Assembly: GCF_900198195.1 (NCBI RefSeq) | Contig: NZ_LT899436.1 | Span: 1,591,501 to 1,655,500 of the forward strand | DNA: 64,000 bases | Direction: 5' to 3' | Origin: Tenacibaculum jejuense | GTDB lineage: Bacteria > Bacteroidota > Bacteroidia > Flavobacteriales > Flavobacteriaceae | Shown here: one piece after another, positions 1 through 8,292 of the stretch | How the letters are laid out: each line of letters begins with the position of its first letter | Numbering within the stretch: the stretch's first letter is position 1 | Program-made: the position numbers and the translations under genes | Notes under the pieces: model-generated | What the model saw: the letters and a program-made list of their open reading frames with translations, nothing else | Told to the model about the DNA's origin: nothing | Database searches by the model: none

Positions 1-174
1 CATTTATCTATTCCAGAGTTTTTTCTAGGTAAAATACCAGTTCATATCATTTTAAATATTTTAATAAAAAGTTTAGTAATTACTGTTTTCTACTTAATAG
101 TAGTTGTAAAACTAAAAATTTCACCACAATTTAATGCTTTGATAAGTCGATTTAGAAGTAAAATTTTCGGATAA
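1..174 (+). CDS. C-terminal end of an integral membrane protein (partial)
   Basis: An open frame runs in from the left edge and ends at TAA 172-174, giving 57 residues. A hydrophobic segment (about residues 14-37) is followed by a basic tail ending in RFRSKIFG. This is the last membrane helix and cytoplasmic tail of a larger protein whose start lies outside the window. The tail resembles the end of polytopic transporters such as flippases or small-molecule permeases, but too little is present to name a family. It is the only plus-strand gene before position 7000 and is convergent with the regulator pair that follows. Confidence 0.5.
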   Translation, partial: HLSIPEFFLGKIPVHIILNILIKSLVITVFYLIVVVKLKISPQFNALISRFRSKIFG

Positions 175-176
175 AG

Positions 177-222
177 AAAGACTTGCAATCAAAATTAAAT
201 ACATGGGGATAGCAAGCCTTTT
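177..222 (+). terminator. Possible weak terminator after the partial membrane protein
   Basis: AAAGACTTGC at 177-186 can pair with GCAAGCCTTT at 212-221, with one A/C mismatch and a long loop, shortly after the stop at 174. The T-run is short. It sits where a terminator is expected, between two convergent genes, but the structure is weak. Confidence 0.3.
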
Positions 223-304
223 CTAATTGACTAATTATAGGGAATTATTTCATTTACAAATTTAAAATATAATCGCATTCGTTTGATAAACATAGGTTTA
301 TAAA

Positions 305-895
305 TTAAATTGAATACATTTTCTTCCTTATTCTACTCAATTGTACAGGTGTAATATTCAAGTAACTTGCTATTTGATACTGAGGTATTAAGTTTTCTAT
401 ATTTGGTATTCTTTTCTTAAGTATTTTATAACGATTTGTAGCATCTAACAATGAAAGTCTGTCAAGTCTGTTTTGTAGATAATAAATAGAAACATGATTT
501 AATTTTATGATAAAATTAAAAAGCTCGACACTATTTTGAGCCAAATTGAAAAAGTCATTTAAATCACCAACTAAAAATTTAACTTTGGTTAAGCATTTAT
601 AATAGTCGGTAGAAATATGTTCTACAAAGTCTAAACCTGTAAGGTTTATAAACACATGCTTTTCAAATAAAATAGCTCTAATGTACTCTTTATTTGCTTT
701 TTCATCTTGTGAATAATTCGCTATAATACCATCAACTATGATATAAAATTTCTGATTTTTTAAAGGATCAACCTTAATTACTTCATTAGTAGAGAATTCT
801 TTGAAGCTTAATAAATTATTAAATTTATCTATAGATTCTTGCGATATATCATTCATGTATATCTTACAAAAGTCGTGTACAAAAGTATCTTTCAT
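305..895 (-). CDS. Crp/Fnr-family regulator, second of a tandem pair
   Basis: This 196-residue protein has an N-terminal cyclic-nucleotide-binding-like beta-roll (about residues 25-120, including FYIIVDGIIANYSQDE) and a compact C-terminal helix-turn-helix ending in ASYLNITPVQLSRIRKK, the recognition-helix pattern of short Bacteroidota Crp/Fnr proteins. The arginine/glutamate phosphate-binding cassette of true cAMP receptors is not evident, so the effector is unknown. Its ATG at 895 directly abuts the TAA of the upstream paralogue, so the two are translationally adjacent and probably co-transcribed. The pair shares the C-terminus, the RAI segment and the YYKCL motif, pointing to tandem duplication. 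It probably acts as a cytoplasmic transcription factor. Confidence 0.75.
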   Translation of the reverse strand: MKDTFVHDFCKIYMNDISQESIDKFNNLLSFKEFSTNEVIKVDPLKNQKFYIIVDGIIANYSQDEKANKEYIRAILFEKHVFINLTGLDFVEHISTDYYKCLTKVKFLVGDLNDFFNLAQNSVELFNFIIKLNHVSIYYLQNRLDRLSLLDATNRYKILKKRIPNIENLIPQYQIASYLNITPVQLSRIRKKMYSI

Positions 896-1486
896 TTATT
901 GAGAGTACATTTTTTTTCTAATTCTACTTAACTGTACAGGTGTAACGCTCAAATAGCTTGCAATCTGATATTGAGCAATTAAATTTTCAATATTAGGGAT
1001 GTTATTTTTTAAAGCTTGATAACGCTGTGTAGCATCCATAAAAGATAATTCATCAATTCTTTTTTGAGACCTAAGAAGTGCGTCTTCAAGTATTCTGTTG
1101 TAAAGAACAGACAACTCGTGGTTTAAGTGAGTTTGTTTGATGAATTCTGGATAACTACCTTGGTATACGACACAGTCAGATAAACATTTGTAGTAGTTTA
1201 CACTTCTGTTATCATCTTTATCTAATGAAGAAATATTAGTAAATATAGTTTTATCGTTGTGAATGGCTCTTATGTATTCTTTCTCGCTTATTTTATCTTG
1301 TGCGAAACTACCAACAATACCAGATTTTATAATATAAAATTTATTGGCCTTAGATTTATTTTTTATGATAATATGATCTCTTGGGTATTCTTTTAAAGAA
1401 ATAAAACTCGAAAATAACGTTATAGCCTCGTCTGAAAGATCGTTTACATACGATCTTAGCAAAGATGTTATTAAATCAATTTCCAT
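896..1486 (-). CDS. Crp/Fnr-family regulator, first of a tandem pair
   Basis: This 196-residue protein is exactly as long as the next gene and clearly related to it: both have the KFYII..GI beta-roll core, KEYIRAI, YYKCL, and nearly identical C-termini (SYLSVTPVQLSRIRKKMYS here). It has an effector-binding beta-roll, a dimerisation helix (about residues 115-145) and a short helix-turn-helix in the last 40 residues. The ATG is at 1486, 35 bases after the stop of the WbqC-like gene, so it may be read through from the parA operon or have its own promoter; no clear TAnnTTTG box was seen. Two equally long paralogues side by side could form a heterodimer or answer different signals. The ligand is not known. 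Confidence 0.75.
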   Translation of the reverse strand: MEIDLITSLLRSYVNDLSDEAITLFSSFISLKEYPRDHIIIKNKSKANKFYIIKSGIVGSFAQDKISEKEYIRAIHNDKTIFTNISSLDKDDNRSVNYYKCLSDCVVYQGSYPEFIKQTHLNHELSVLYNRILEDALLRSQKRIDELSFMDATQRYQALKNNIPNIENLIAQYQIASYLSVTPVQLSRIRKKMYSQ

Positions 1487-1521
1487 ACGGTTAAAAATTG
1501 AAGTTATACTGGGGTTAATGT

Positions 1522-2136
1522 TTAAATGTTCGTATCTTCAAGATACGTTAATGCATTAGGACCTTCCATAAATAGAAGGTCTAAAATAGATAAATTAGGA
1601 ATAAACCCATGCTTATGATCAAACATTTGGGTATATTCTTTAGTTGCTACAAAAACACCATTCTTTGCGATTGCTAATTCCCTATAATCGTTAAGTGAAG
1701 GTGTCATTTCATACGTTTTTGTCTTTGAGTATTCTTGAGAAATTTGCAAGGCATCAGTTACAAATAAATACGTATCGATATTTAAATCTACTAAATATAC
1801 GTAATTTTTACTAAAGATATTAGAAATGTCATCTTCAAAGAATTCGAAGTAGGGAGATGATTGGTATGCTGTTTTTATTGATTTAAAATGTTGACTTTGC
1901 CAAGGAAAGTCATTTTCAATGAGTGTGTCTTTCGTTTTTTTTCTTCCTGAAGTACTTTTAAGATGTTTTACAGGAACATTTAAAGATAATTTACCATTCG
2001 CTCCATAAATGTAACATCTGTTTCTGTACGTTTGTTTTTGGAAATTATCCTCTTGTTCAAAAATAATTCCATCAGATTGTAAAATGGCCGCATATTGGCT
2101 GATAGGTGAAAAATATGTAGGGATGAAAAGACTCAA
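1522..2136 (-). CDS. WbqC-family protein
   Basis: The protein carries the WbqC-family N-terminus (LFIPTYFSPISQYAAILQSD), the QKQTYRNRCYIYGANGK block and the later KSIKTAYQSSPYFEFFED block. WbqC proteins occur in polysaccharide and lipopolysaccharide loci and may be nucleotide-sugar-linked or acyltransferase-like enzymes; the reaction is not settled. I choose a TTG start at 2136, directly after the lepB TAA (2138-2140), because family members begin just before the PTYF motif. An ATG at 2172 would add 12 lysine-rich residues and overlap lepB by 35 bases. The gene is the last member of the parA-parB-DUF5683-dapB-lepB operon. Confidence 0.75.
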   Translation of the reverse strand: MSLFIPTYFSPISQYAAILQSDGIIFEQEDNFQKQTYRNRCYIYGANGKLSLNVPVKHLKSTSGRKKTKDTLIENDFPWQSQHFKSIKTAYQSSPYFEFFEDDISNIFSKNYVYLVDLNIDTYLFVTDALQISQEYSKTKTYEMTPSLNDYRELAIAKNGVFVATKEYTQMFDHKHGFIPNLSILDLLFMEGPNALTYLEDTNI

Positions 2137-2137
2137 A

Positions 2138-3706
2138 TTATTTTGCTTTTTTCTTTTTTGGCATAAAAACAAATCCTAAAATAGCCAAAGCAGCTATTAT
2201 ACCTAACCAAAAATATGACTTAGATTCTCCATTAGTAACCGTTGTAAACATTCTATCCCAGCGAATACTTCCTGTATCTTTATCATAACTAAACCAAACC
2301 ATTACAGGAGTACCAATTACATGATCAAAAGGAACATAACCCCATGCTCTAGCATCTAAAGAGTTTTGTCTGTTATCTCCCATCATCCAATAATAATCTT
2401 GTTTAAAAGTATACGAATCTGTTTTCTTTCCGTTGATGTATATATCGTCTCCAAAAAATGTTAATTCATTTTTCTCGTATTCTTGAATAATTCTTTTATA
2501 AAAAGGAATACTTTCTGCATTTAAAGCAACTGTAGCTCCCTTTTTAGGAATATAAATAGGCCCAAAATTATCTATAGACCAAGGATATTTTGGATTATGC
2601 GGGAAAATTCCATCATCATAATATCCTTTTGGACGATTAGATTTTTCGATACTTTTTACTTTTGGGTTTTTCTTTAATGCTGCTGCTTCTGCATCTGTTA
2701 ATGTTAGATAAAACCTTCCATCATTAAATACTTTTGCTTCTCTAATATTATAGCGCTTTAAATCTCCAGGAGATAGTTTTTCTCCATTAGTATCTACAAT
2801 AAAATTCCATTGTGGCTTAGCACTTTTAGGAAGTACAGTTCGTTTTCCATTAATATAAATGTATCCATCTTTAATTTCTAAACTATCACCAGCAATACCA
2901 ACACAACGCTTAACTAAGTTTGTTTTTTTGTCGATAGGCTTGTAATAATTTCTGTCAGAAGTAAGAATATTCATATTTCTTAACGTATCTGCCGGCTGAC
3001 CAAAAACTACAATATCATTTCGTTTAATCTTTTTTAAACCAGGTAACCTCATGTAAGGTAATTGTAGCTTATTTATTAAAGAATTATTTCTATTCTCATA
3101 ATCATCGCTAAATACGTAAGATTTAGTTCCTAATCCAGGAATACTATCGTGAATCATTGGTAGAGAAACTGTAGTCATGGGAACTCGAGAACCATAATGA
3201 AACTTACTTACAAACAAATAATCTCCAACTAATAAAGTTTTCTCTAAAGAAGATGAAGGAATTACATAAGGTCTGATAAAGTAGTTATGAACTATGGTAG
3301 CCGCAACTATTGCAAATGCGATTGAGCTTACCCATTCACCAGCAGTTGTAGGTGCTTTTAAAGCTCTTTTTTGATCATATTGCGGGTCGTTGAAATATGA
3401 AATATAAAAGATATAGAATCCTAAAGTAGCAATTACTAAAATCGAATCTTTTGTAGATTTAAATCCAAAACTACGACAAGTTTCTATCCAAATTACAGGA
3501 AACATGATAAGATTTACTGTAGGTACAAATAATAATATAACCCACCATTTAGGTCTTTTTAAAATACCCAATAAAACTATGGCATTATATACAGGCACTG
3601 CCGCTTCCCAAGCTTTTCTTCCTGCTTTAACATATAATTTCCAAGTTCCTAAAAAGTGGATGAATTGGATAATTAAAAATAAAATAAACCATCCTGTAAA
3701 TGACAT
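2138..3706 (-). CDS. lepB: Signal peptidase I
   Basis: This 522-residue protein is the long Bacteroidota form of leader peptidase. Several hydrophobic segments occupy about residues 1-75, 88-105 and 126-143, followed by the periplasmic catalytic domain. The catalytic serine lies in PSSSLEKTLLVGDYLFVSK (S153, where other bacteria have PSGSM) and the general-base lysine in LVKRCVGIAGDSLEI (K266). The box E motif MGDNRQNSLDARAWGYVP is near residues 443-460, and another hydrophobic segment and a lysine tail end the protein. It cleaves Sec signal peptides at the inner membrane. The large insertion between K266 and the GDNR box is typical of this phylum. It lies 72 bases after dapB. Confidence 0.93.
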   Translation of the reverse strand: MSFTGWFILFLIIQFIHFLGTWKLYVKAGRKAWEAAVPVYNAIVLLGILKRPKWWVILLFVPTVNLIMFPVIWIETCRSFGFKSTKDSILVIATLGFYIFYISYFNDPQYDQKRALKAPTTAGEWVSSIAFAIVAATIVHNYFIRPYVIPSSSLEKTLLVGDYLFVSKFHYGSRVPMTTVSLPMIHDSIPGLGTKSYVFSDDYENRNNSLINKLQLPYMRLPGLKKIKRNDIVVFGQPADTLRNMNILTSDRNYYKPIDKKTNLVKRCVGIAGDSLEIKDGYIYINGKRTVLPKSAKPQWNFIVDTNGEKLSPGDLKRYNIREAKVFNDGRFYLTLTDAEAAALKKNPKVKSIEKSNRPKGYYDDGIFPHNPKYPWSIDNFGPIYIPKKGATVALNAESIPFYKRIIQEYEKNELTFFGDDIYINGKKTDSYTFKQDYYWMMGDNRQNSLDARAWGYVPFDHVIGTPVMVWFSYDKDTGSIRWDRMFTTVTNGESKSYFWLGIIAALAILGFVFMPKKKKAK

Positions 3707-3778
3707 AATTTCTCTAGTTTAGTTTTTATCAATATTAAGACGCAATCTACATTTTTTCGTTAAAATAGCTAGTCTACT

Positions 3779-4480
3779 TTAACCAATGTTTAACACATCT
3801 TTCATGGTGAACACTCCTTGCTTATCTTTTAACCATTCTGCTGCAATAACAGCTCCTAAAGCAAAGCCTTGTCTGTTATGAGCTGTATGCTTAATTTCTA
3901 TAGCGTCAACTACAGAGTTGTAATTAATTGTATGTGTGCCAGGAACGTCAGGAGTTCTTACTGCAGTGATTGGAATAACTTCTTCAGAAGCTTCTCCATT
4001 TAACTCCCAAGATTTTCTTTCAGAATTTTCAATAATTCCTTCAGCTAAAGTAATGGCAGTTCCACTTGGTGCATCAAGTTTTTTGGTATGATGAATTTCT
4101 TCAATATCAACTTTATATTGATCTAAAGCACTCATCATTTTTGCTAACTGATTGTTAAGTTCGAAGAAAATATTTACACCCAAACTAAAGTTTGACGCAT
4201 AGATAAATCCCCCGTTATTTGCCTTACAAATTTCTAAAGCATCCTCATATTTGTCAAGCCATCCTGTAGTTCCAGAAACTACAGGGATGTTGTTCTTAAA
4301 ACAATTTGTAATATTATTATAAGCAGCGTTAGGAATACTGAAATCTATGGCTACATCTGCGGTTGTAATATCGTAACTTTTCTCTCCATTATCTCTAATT
4401 ACGATTTCATGACCTCTTTGTTGGGCAATTTTTTCTATTTCTTTACCCATTCTTCCGTAACCTAATAAGGCTATTTTCAT
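3779..4480 (-). CDS. dapB: 4-hydroxy-tetrahydrodipicolinate reductase
   Basis: The protein has 233 residues, the short DapB form common in this phylum. The N-terminus has the Rossmann nucleotide motif LGYGRMGKEI (G7-G12), then the SGTTGW loop (residues 69-74). The substrate and catalytic signature HHTKKLDAPSGTA includes H130, H131 and K134. It reduces hydroxy-tetrahydrodipicolinate with NAD(P)H in the lysine and diaminopimelate pathway, supplying the peptidoglycan cross-link amino acid. It starts one base after the DUF5683 gene stop, in the cell-envelope and chromosome-partition operon. Confidence 0.95.
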   Translation of the reverse strand: MKIALLGYGRMGKEIEKIAQQRGHEIVIRDNGEKSYDITTADVAIDFSIPNAAYNNITNCFKNNIPVVSGTTGWLDKYEDALEICKANNGGFIYASNFSLGVNIFFELNNQLAKMMSALDQYKVDIEEIHHTKKLDAPSGTAITLAEGIIENSERKSWELNGEASEEVIPITAVRTPDVPGTHTINYNSVVDAIEIKHTAHNRQGFALGAVIAAEWLKDKQGVFTMKDVLNIG

Positions 4481-4481
4481 T

Positions 4482-5066
4482 TTAAAAAGTATATTTTAAG
4501 GTTAAACCTACCTTTGGTGAAGCATCATAAGCGTCTCTACTTGGAATAGCAGTGGGACTGAGAGATAAATCGTCACTATCGTCAAATTGTATTAAATGTG
4601 CAGTTACACTAGCCTCTACTATTTGTAAAACATATATGAGTACTGTGGTTAATAACGATAAATCTCTATTTTGTCTTAGTTGACGCTGTGCGCTTTCTAA
4701 TCCTGCAGTTGAAATAATTTGAGTTCCATCTGCTAAAGTAAATTCATCTTGTAGTCCGGCACTTCGTTGTCTGAAGGCAGTTCTAAATCGATCATATTCA
4801 TTACTATTATCAATAAAGAAATAAATACTAGTTGCCATTCCTCCGTAGATTAAAGGCAATTGCCACCAATATCGATTGTTATAAATTTGTCCTGCTCCAG
4901 GTAAAATTGCTGAATAAAATGCAGCTTTTGAAGGAGAAAGCGGATTGTATTGAACTTTAGGCGATCTTAACTGTAGCTGAGATACTTGTTGTACCTTGGT
5001 AGAATCTTTTTGTGCGTAAGTATGAATACACACGAAAAATAATATTATGTAATAAAGTTTTTTCAA
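4482..5066 (-). CDS. DUF5683-family membrane protein
   Basis: This 194-residue protein has a signal peptide (residues 1-18, ending TYAQ), then a KAAFYSAILPGAGQIYNNRYW stretch (about residues 47-67) typical of the DUF5683 family, a membrane segment at residues 70-86, and a second hydrophobic segment near residues 138-157. The C-terminus ends in an aromatic beta-strand-like LTLKYTF. The function is unknown. The gene sits between parB and dapB with one- and two-base gaps on either side, an arrangement I recognise as conserved in flavobacteria, so it is probably translated with them. Confidence 0.8.
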   Translation of the reverse strand: MKKLYYIILFFVCIHTYAQKDSTKVQQVSQLQLRSPKVQYNPLSPSKAAFYSAILPGAGQIYNNRYWWQLPLIYGGMATSIYFFIDNSNEYDRFRTAFRQRSAGLQDEFTLADGTQIISTAGLESAQRQLRQNRDLSLLTTVLIYVLQIVEASVTAHLIQFDDSDDLSLSPTAIPSRDAYDASPKVGLTLKYTF

Positions 5067-5068
5067 TT

Positions 5069-5956
5069 CTATTTTAGCAAATCTTTTATTCTATTAAAAT
5101 CTTCTAACGAAGTAAAAGGAATAGAAATTTTACCTTTTCCATTATTTCCTACAGTAACATTAATTTTAGCATCAAAAAATTGATTAAAATCTTGGATACT
5201 ATTTGTTATTGAAGATGGTAATGTTTTTTTCTTGCTCGCTTTGGCTAAATTTCCAGATTTTAAAGCTCTTACTAAATCTTCTGTTTGTCTTACTGATAAC
5301 TTATCACGTAAAATTTTCTCATAAATTTTAAGTTGATCAGAAGGATTTTCAACATTAATTAAAGCTCTACCATGTCCCATTGAAATAAATGCGTCTCGCA
5401 TTCCAGTTTGAATAATTGGGTCTAACTTTAATAAACGTAAATAGTTAGTAACTGTCGATCTTTTTTTTCCAACTCGAATACTCAGCTTTTCTTGAGTAAG
5501 TTTTATTTCATCTATTAATCTTTGATAAGATAAAGCGACTTCTATTGGATCTAAGTTTTTTCTTTGTATGTTCTCGACTAACGCCATTTCTAGCATTTCC
5601 TGGTCGTTAGCTATACGAATATAAGCTGGTACTGTAGTATTACCAACTAATTTAGAAGCTCTAAAACGTCTTTCTCCAGAAACTAATTGAAACTTATCTT
5701 CAGCAAGTTTTCTAACAGTAATAGGTTGAATAACACCTAATTCTCTAATAGAGTTTGCTAGTTCTTGTAGCGCATCTTCATCAAAATAAGTTCTTGGTTG
5801 AAAAGGATTTACTTCAATTAGATTTAAATCAATTTCAATAATACTACCAACAACTTTATCGGCATTTTCATCTGAAGCAGAATTTACTTCTGCAGTTTCT
5901 TTTAACAAAGCTGATAATCCTCTTCCTAATGCTTGCTTCTTGGTTGCTTTTGCCAT
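5069..5956 (-). CDS. parB: Chromosome-partitioning protein ParB
   Basis: The protein has 295 residues. The N-terminal LGRGLSALL (residues 10-18) is the ParA-interacting leader. The ParB/Srx CTP-binding region contains NPFQPRTYFDEDAL (from residue 50), GERRFRASKL (residues 94-103) and ENIQRKNLDPIE (residues 128-139). The central KorB-type helix-turn-helix follows (LSIRVGKKRSTVTNYLRLLK), then a C-terminal dimerisation domain. It loads on parS DNA and works with ParA to segregate the chromosome. It starts one base after the parA stop. I saw no obvious parS palindrome in the window. Confidence 0.95.
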   Translation of the reverse strand: MAKATKKQALGRGLSALLKETAEVNSASDENADKVVGSIIEIDLNLIEVNPFQPRTYFDEDALQELANSIRELGVIQPITVRKLAEDKFQLVSGERRFRASKLVGNTTVPAYIRIANDQEMLEMALVENIQRKNLDPIEVALSYQRLIDEIKLTQEKLSIRVGKKRSTVTNYLRLLKLDPIIQTGMRDAFISMGHGRALINVENPSDQLKIYEKILRDKLSVRQTEDLVRALKSGNLAKASKKKTLPSSITNSIQDFNQFFDAKINVTVGNNGKGKISIPFTSLEDFNRIKDLLK

Positions 5957-5957
5957 T

Positions 5958-6731
5958 TTATGAGTTCTTATTTATAATTTCATTTGCTAAGTTAATATAA
6001 TTTACTGCACCTTTACTTGTGGCATCATATGAAATTATACTTTCTCCGTAACTAGGAGCTTCACTTAAACGTATATTTCTGTGAACTATTGTTTCAAAAA
6101 CCATTGAGTTAAAATGCTTTCTTACTTCATCTACTACTTGATTAGATAAACGTAATCTGGCATCATACATGGTTAATAACAGTCCTTCTATTTCTAGTTC
6201 TTTATTATGTATTTTTTGAACACTCTTTATGGTGTTTAGTAATTTTCCTAAACCTTCTAAAGCAAAGTATTCGCATTGAATAGGTATAATTACAGAATTA
6301 GAGGCAACCAAAGAATTCAACGTGATTAAACCTAAAGAAGGAGCACAGTCAATTAAAATATAATCATAATCATCTTCTAGTTCCTTTAAAGATTTTTTAA
6401 GCATGTATTCACGCTCAAGTTTATCAACTAATTCAATTTCGATGGCAACTAAATCAATATGAGCAGGAACTAAATCTACATTTGGAGATTCTGTTTTAAC
6501 AATAGCTTGTTTTACAGAAGCAGTGTGTTCAAGCACTTGGTAAGTACCAATCTCAACACTATCTACATCAATACCTAACCCAGAAGTAGCGTTTGCCTGA
6601 GGGTCTGCATCAATAAGTAAAACTTTTTTTTCTAATACGCCTAAAGCAGCGGCTAAGTTCACAGAAGTTGTAGTTTTTCCAACTCCTCCTTTTTGATTTG
6701 CTATTGCAATGATTTTACTCATACTTTTCAT
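5958..6731 (-). CDS. parA: Chromosome-partitioning ATPase ParA (Soj)
   Basis: This 257-residue protein has a deviant Walker A motif, QKGGVGKTTTSVNLAAAL (residues 13-30), the LLIDADPQANATSGLG motif (from residue 38) and a Walker B region, YILIDCAPSLGLITLNSL. It has no N-terminal DNA-binding extension, so it is the small chromosomal ParA type. It binds the nucleoid as an ATP dimer and moves ParB-parS complexes. The ATG at 6731 gives MKSMSKIIAIANQ; the second methionine at residue 4 is an equally plausible start. It is the first gene of the operon running left to wbqC. Confidence 0.95.
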   Translation of the reverse strand: MKSMSKIIAIANQKGGVGKTTTSVNLAAALGVLEKKVLLIDADPQANATSGLGIDVDSVEIGTYQVLEHTASVKQAIVKTESPNVDLVPAHIDLVAIEIELVDKLEREYMLKKSLKELEDDYDYILIDCAPSLGLITLNSLVASNSVIIPIQCEYFALEGLGKLLNTIKSVQKIHNKELEIEGLLLTMYDARLRLSNQVVDEVRKHFNSMVFETIVHRNIRLSEAPSYGESIISYDATSKGAVNYINLANEIINKNS

Positions 6732-6894
6732 GTATTTACCGAACGTAAAAATACAATTATTTATGACTTATTAAATACTAAAATATTAACAAAAAAAATA
6801 AACGGCGTTAAAGGATTTCTTCCCTGTTTTTTTTGAAGGGGTTTTCACTTTTTTAAATAGGATTTAACATGAGAGTTAAAATTCAGGTGGAGAG

Positions 6895-6902
6895 TATGTT
6901 TG
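6895..6902 (+). promoter_or_regulatory. Putative -7 box before the first lipoprotein gene
   Basis: TATGTTTG matches the Bacteroidota TAnnTTTG element. It would start transcription near 6909, giving a leader of about 110 bases before ATG 7021. No matching -33 TTG is visible at the usual distance. Confidence 0.35.
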
Positions 6903-7020
6903 CGGTGTTGTTTTAATGAATAAACGAATAACAATTGTTTTAAAAAGGATTGATCAACCTTAAAAACGCGGAAACCGAAAAGCGTGAGAGTAGGTGAAAA
7001 TTAAGATAAATTAAATTATA

Positions 7021-7962
7021 ATGAAAAAAGTATTTTTATTAATCATGATAACTATCATGGCAATAGGATGTAAAGAGGAAGAGGTTGTAACCAATTTAGA
7101 ACAAGAAGAAATAGCATTTCAGCAAAGAGATGAATATGATATTTTAGAGTTTAAATCTTTCGATGAGTTGGGAGCATATATAAAAGAAAAGAATAGTGCT
7201 AACTTATTAGAAGAGGCAAAAGAATCTGCCAAAGAGAAAGGTTTTTTATCATTATTGTTATTGTATAATATAAGTGGTGAGGAAGCTAAAGAATTAGGAA
7301 TTGAAAGAACAGAATTACCAGCTGTAAAGTCTAATAGTTCATTATTTCTATCAATTTTGAATAAAGATGGAGAAGTGATTATAGATGATAAGATTTATAG
7401 AATTGATGAAGATTTTGTATACACATACAGAGCTGGTTCAGGAGATGAGATAAATGATTTCAAAGAAAAGTATAGAGCTGGAAAAATTGAAATTAAGAGC
7501 GAAGTAGATTACCAATACAGTAAAGGTTTGTCTGTTTTTAAGTATAAAAGCAAAAAGATTGAGGCTAGAACTACTCAGTTTGGTAGTGTAAATATTAATA
7601 ATAATGTAAGATTAAGAGGAGCAGTTTTTAATGAAAATCTTGGGTTCATTAATTTTGTAGGAGGTTCTACTTGGGTAGAGAGAAGAATTTCTTTTTGGTT
7701 CTTTTCTTTCTGGGTACCAACAATTTCAGATAATTCTTTAAACTACGATTTATTAGTTGATGTAAATCCGTATTCAGGAGCACCTTCTCAAACTGTGGCT
7801 ACTGGTGGTAGTTGGAACGGTACAAATTATTTTACCACTCAAATAACATTATTTAATTTCGGTACAGCTTCATATTCAATTAATTCAGGAGGTTCATTAC
7901 ATGAAACATATTGGGGAACTAGTCCAACAGGAAGTTTCCATGATATATTCTTTACTTTTTAA
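7021..7962 (+). CDS. Surface-type lipoprotein, function unknown
   Basis: The protein has 313 residues. A signal peptide ends in a lipobox at C17 (MAIGC), followed by KEEE, which resembles the acidic surface-export signal of Bacteroidota lipoproteins. An acidic, helical segment follows (about residues 20-110). From about residue 165 the protein is aromatic- and glycine-rich with beta character (for example GGSTWVERRISFWFFSFW) and ends in FHDIFFTF. I do not recognise the family with confidence; the middle segment (LEFKSFDELGAYIKEKN) recalls DUF4848-like Bacteroidota lipoproteins. It heads the cassette with the next lipoprotein and the subtilase, but a hairpin at 8027 and a possible promoter at 8190 suggest a separate transcript. 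Confidence 0.7.
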   Translation: MKKVFLLIMITIMAIGCKEEEVVTNLEQEEIAFQQRDEYDILEFKSFDELGAYIKEKNSANLLEEAKESAKEKGFLSLLLLYNISGEEAKELGIERTELPAVKSNSSLFLSILNKDGEVIIDDKIYRIDEDFVYTYRAGSGDEINDFKEKYRAGKIEIKSEVDYQYSKGLSVFKYKSKKIEARTTQFGSVNINNNVRLRGAVFNENLGFINFVGGSTWVERRISFWFFSFWVPTISDNSLNYDLLVDVNPYSGAPSQTVATGGSWNGTNYFTTQITLFNFGTASYSINSGGSLHETYWGTSPTGSFHDIFFTF

Positions 7963-8026
7963 ACTATGAGAAAGTAGTATTATAGAACATTGTTTTTATT
8001 AAATTTTTAATAATAATTGTTAGCAA

Positions 8027-8060
8027 AGAGTCTTGGTAATTTATCAAGGCTCTATTTTTT
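8027..8060 (+). terminator. Terminator after the first lipoprotein gene
   Basis: AGAGTCTTGGTAA (8027-8039) pairs with TTATCAAGGCTCT (8041-8053), with two G-U wobbles, and is followed by ATTTTTTG. Confidence 0.6.
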
Positions 8061-8170
8061 GTCTAAAGAAAAAGATTAAAACTCTAAAAGGAAAAAACCT
8101 GTTTTTCAAAATACTACAATAAAGTTTAGTTTATTGTTTATTAAGGTGTTACTGCCTTTTTGTGTAGTGT

Positions 8171-8197
8171 TTGAATACAGGTTGGTTTTTACTTTTG
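8171..8197 (+). promoter_or_regulatory. Putative promoter of the second lipoprotein/subtilase unit
   Basis: TACTTTTG (8190-8197) matches TAnnTTTG, and TTG at 8171-8173 lies 16 bases upstream, slightly short of the usual spacing for the -33 element. Transcription would start near 8204. Confidence 0.4.
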
Positions 8198-8292
8198 AGG
8201 TGTTAACAATTCCTAAGGCTAAGGGTAGACCGAAAATCAATTGAAGTCATAAAAAGACAATTGAATATTTAAAAACCAATAAAATTTAAACG

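Larger units (their letters stand above)
7963..8292. other. 330-base intergenic stretch
   Basis: It holds a likely terminator (8027-8060) and a possible promoter (8190-8197), giving the second lipoprotein gene a leader of about 90 bases. No open frame longer than about 30 codons with a sensible start was seen. Confidence 0.6.

Noticed and set aside
5958..7020. parS site close to parA-parB
   Set aside because: I found no sequence resembling the TGTTTCACGTGAAACA palindrome by eye; a computed search could still find a diverged site.
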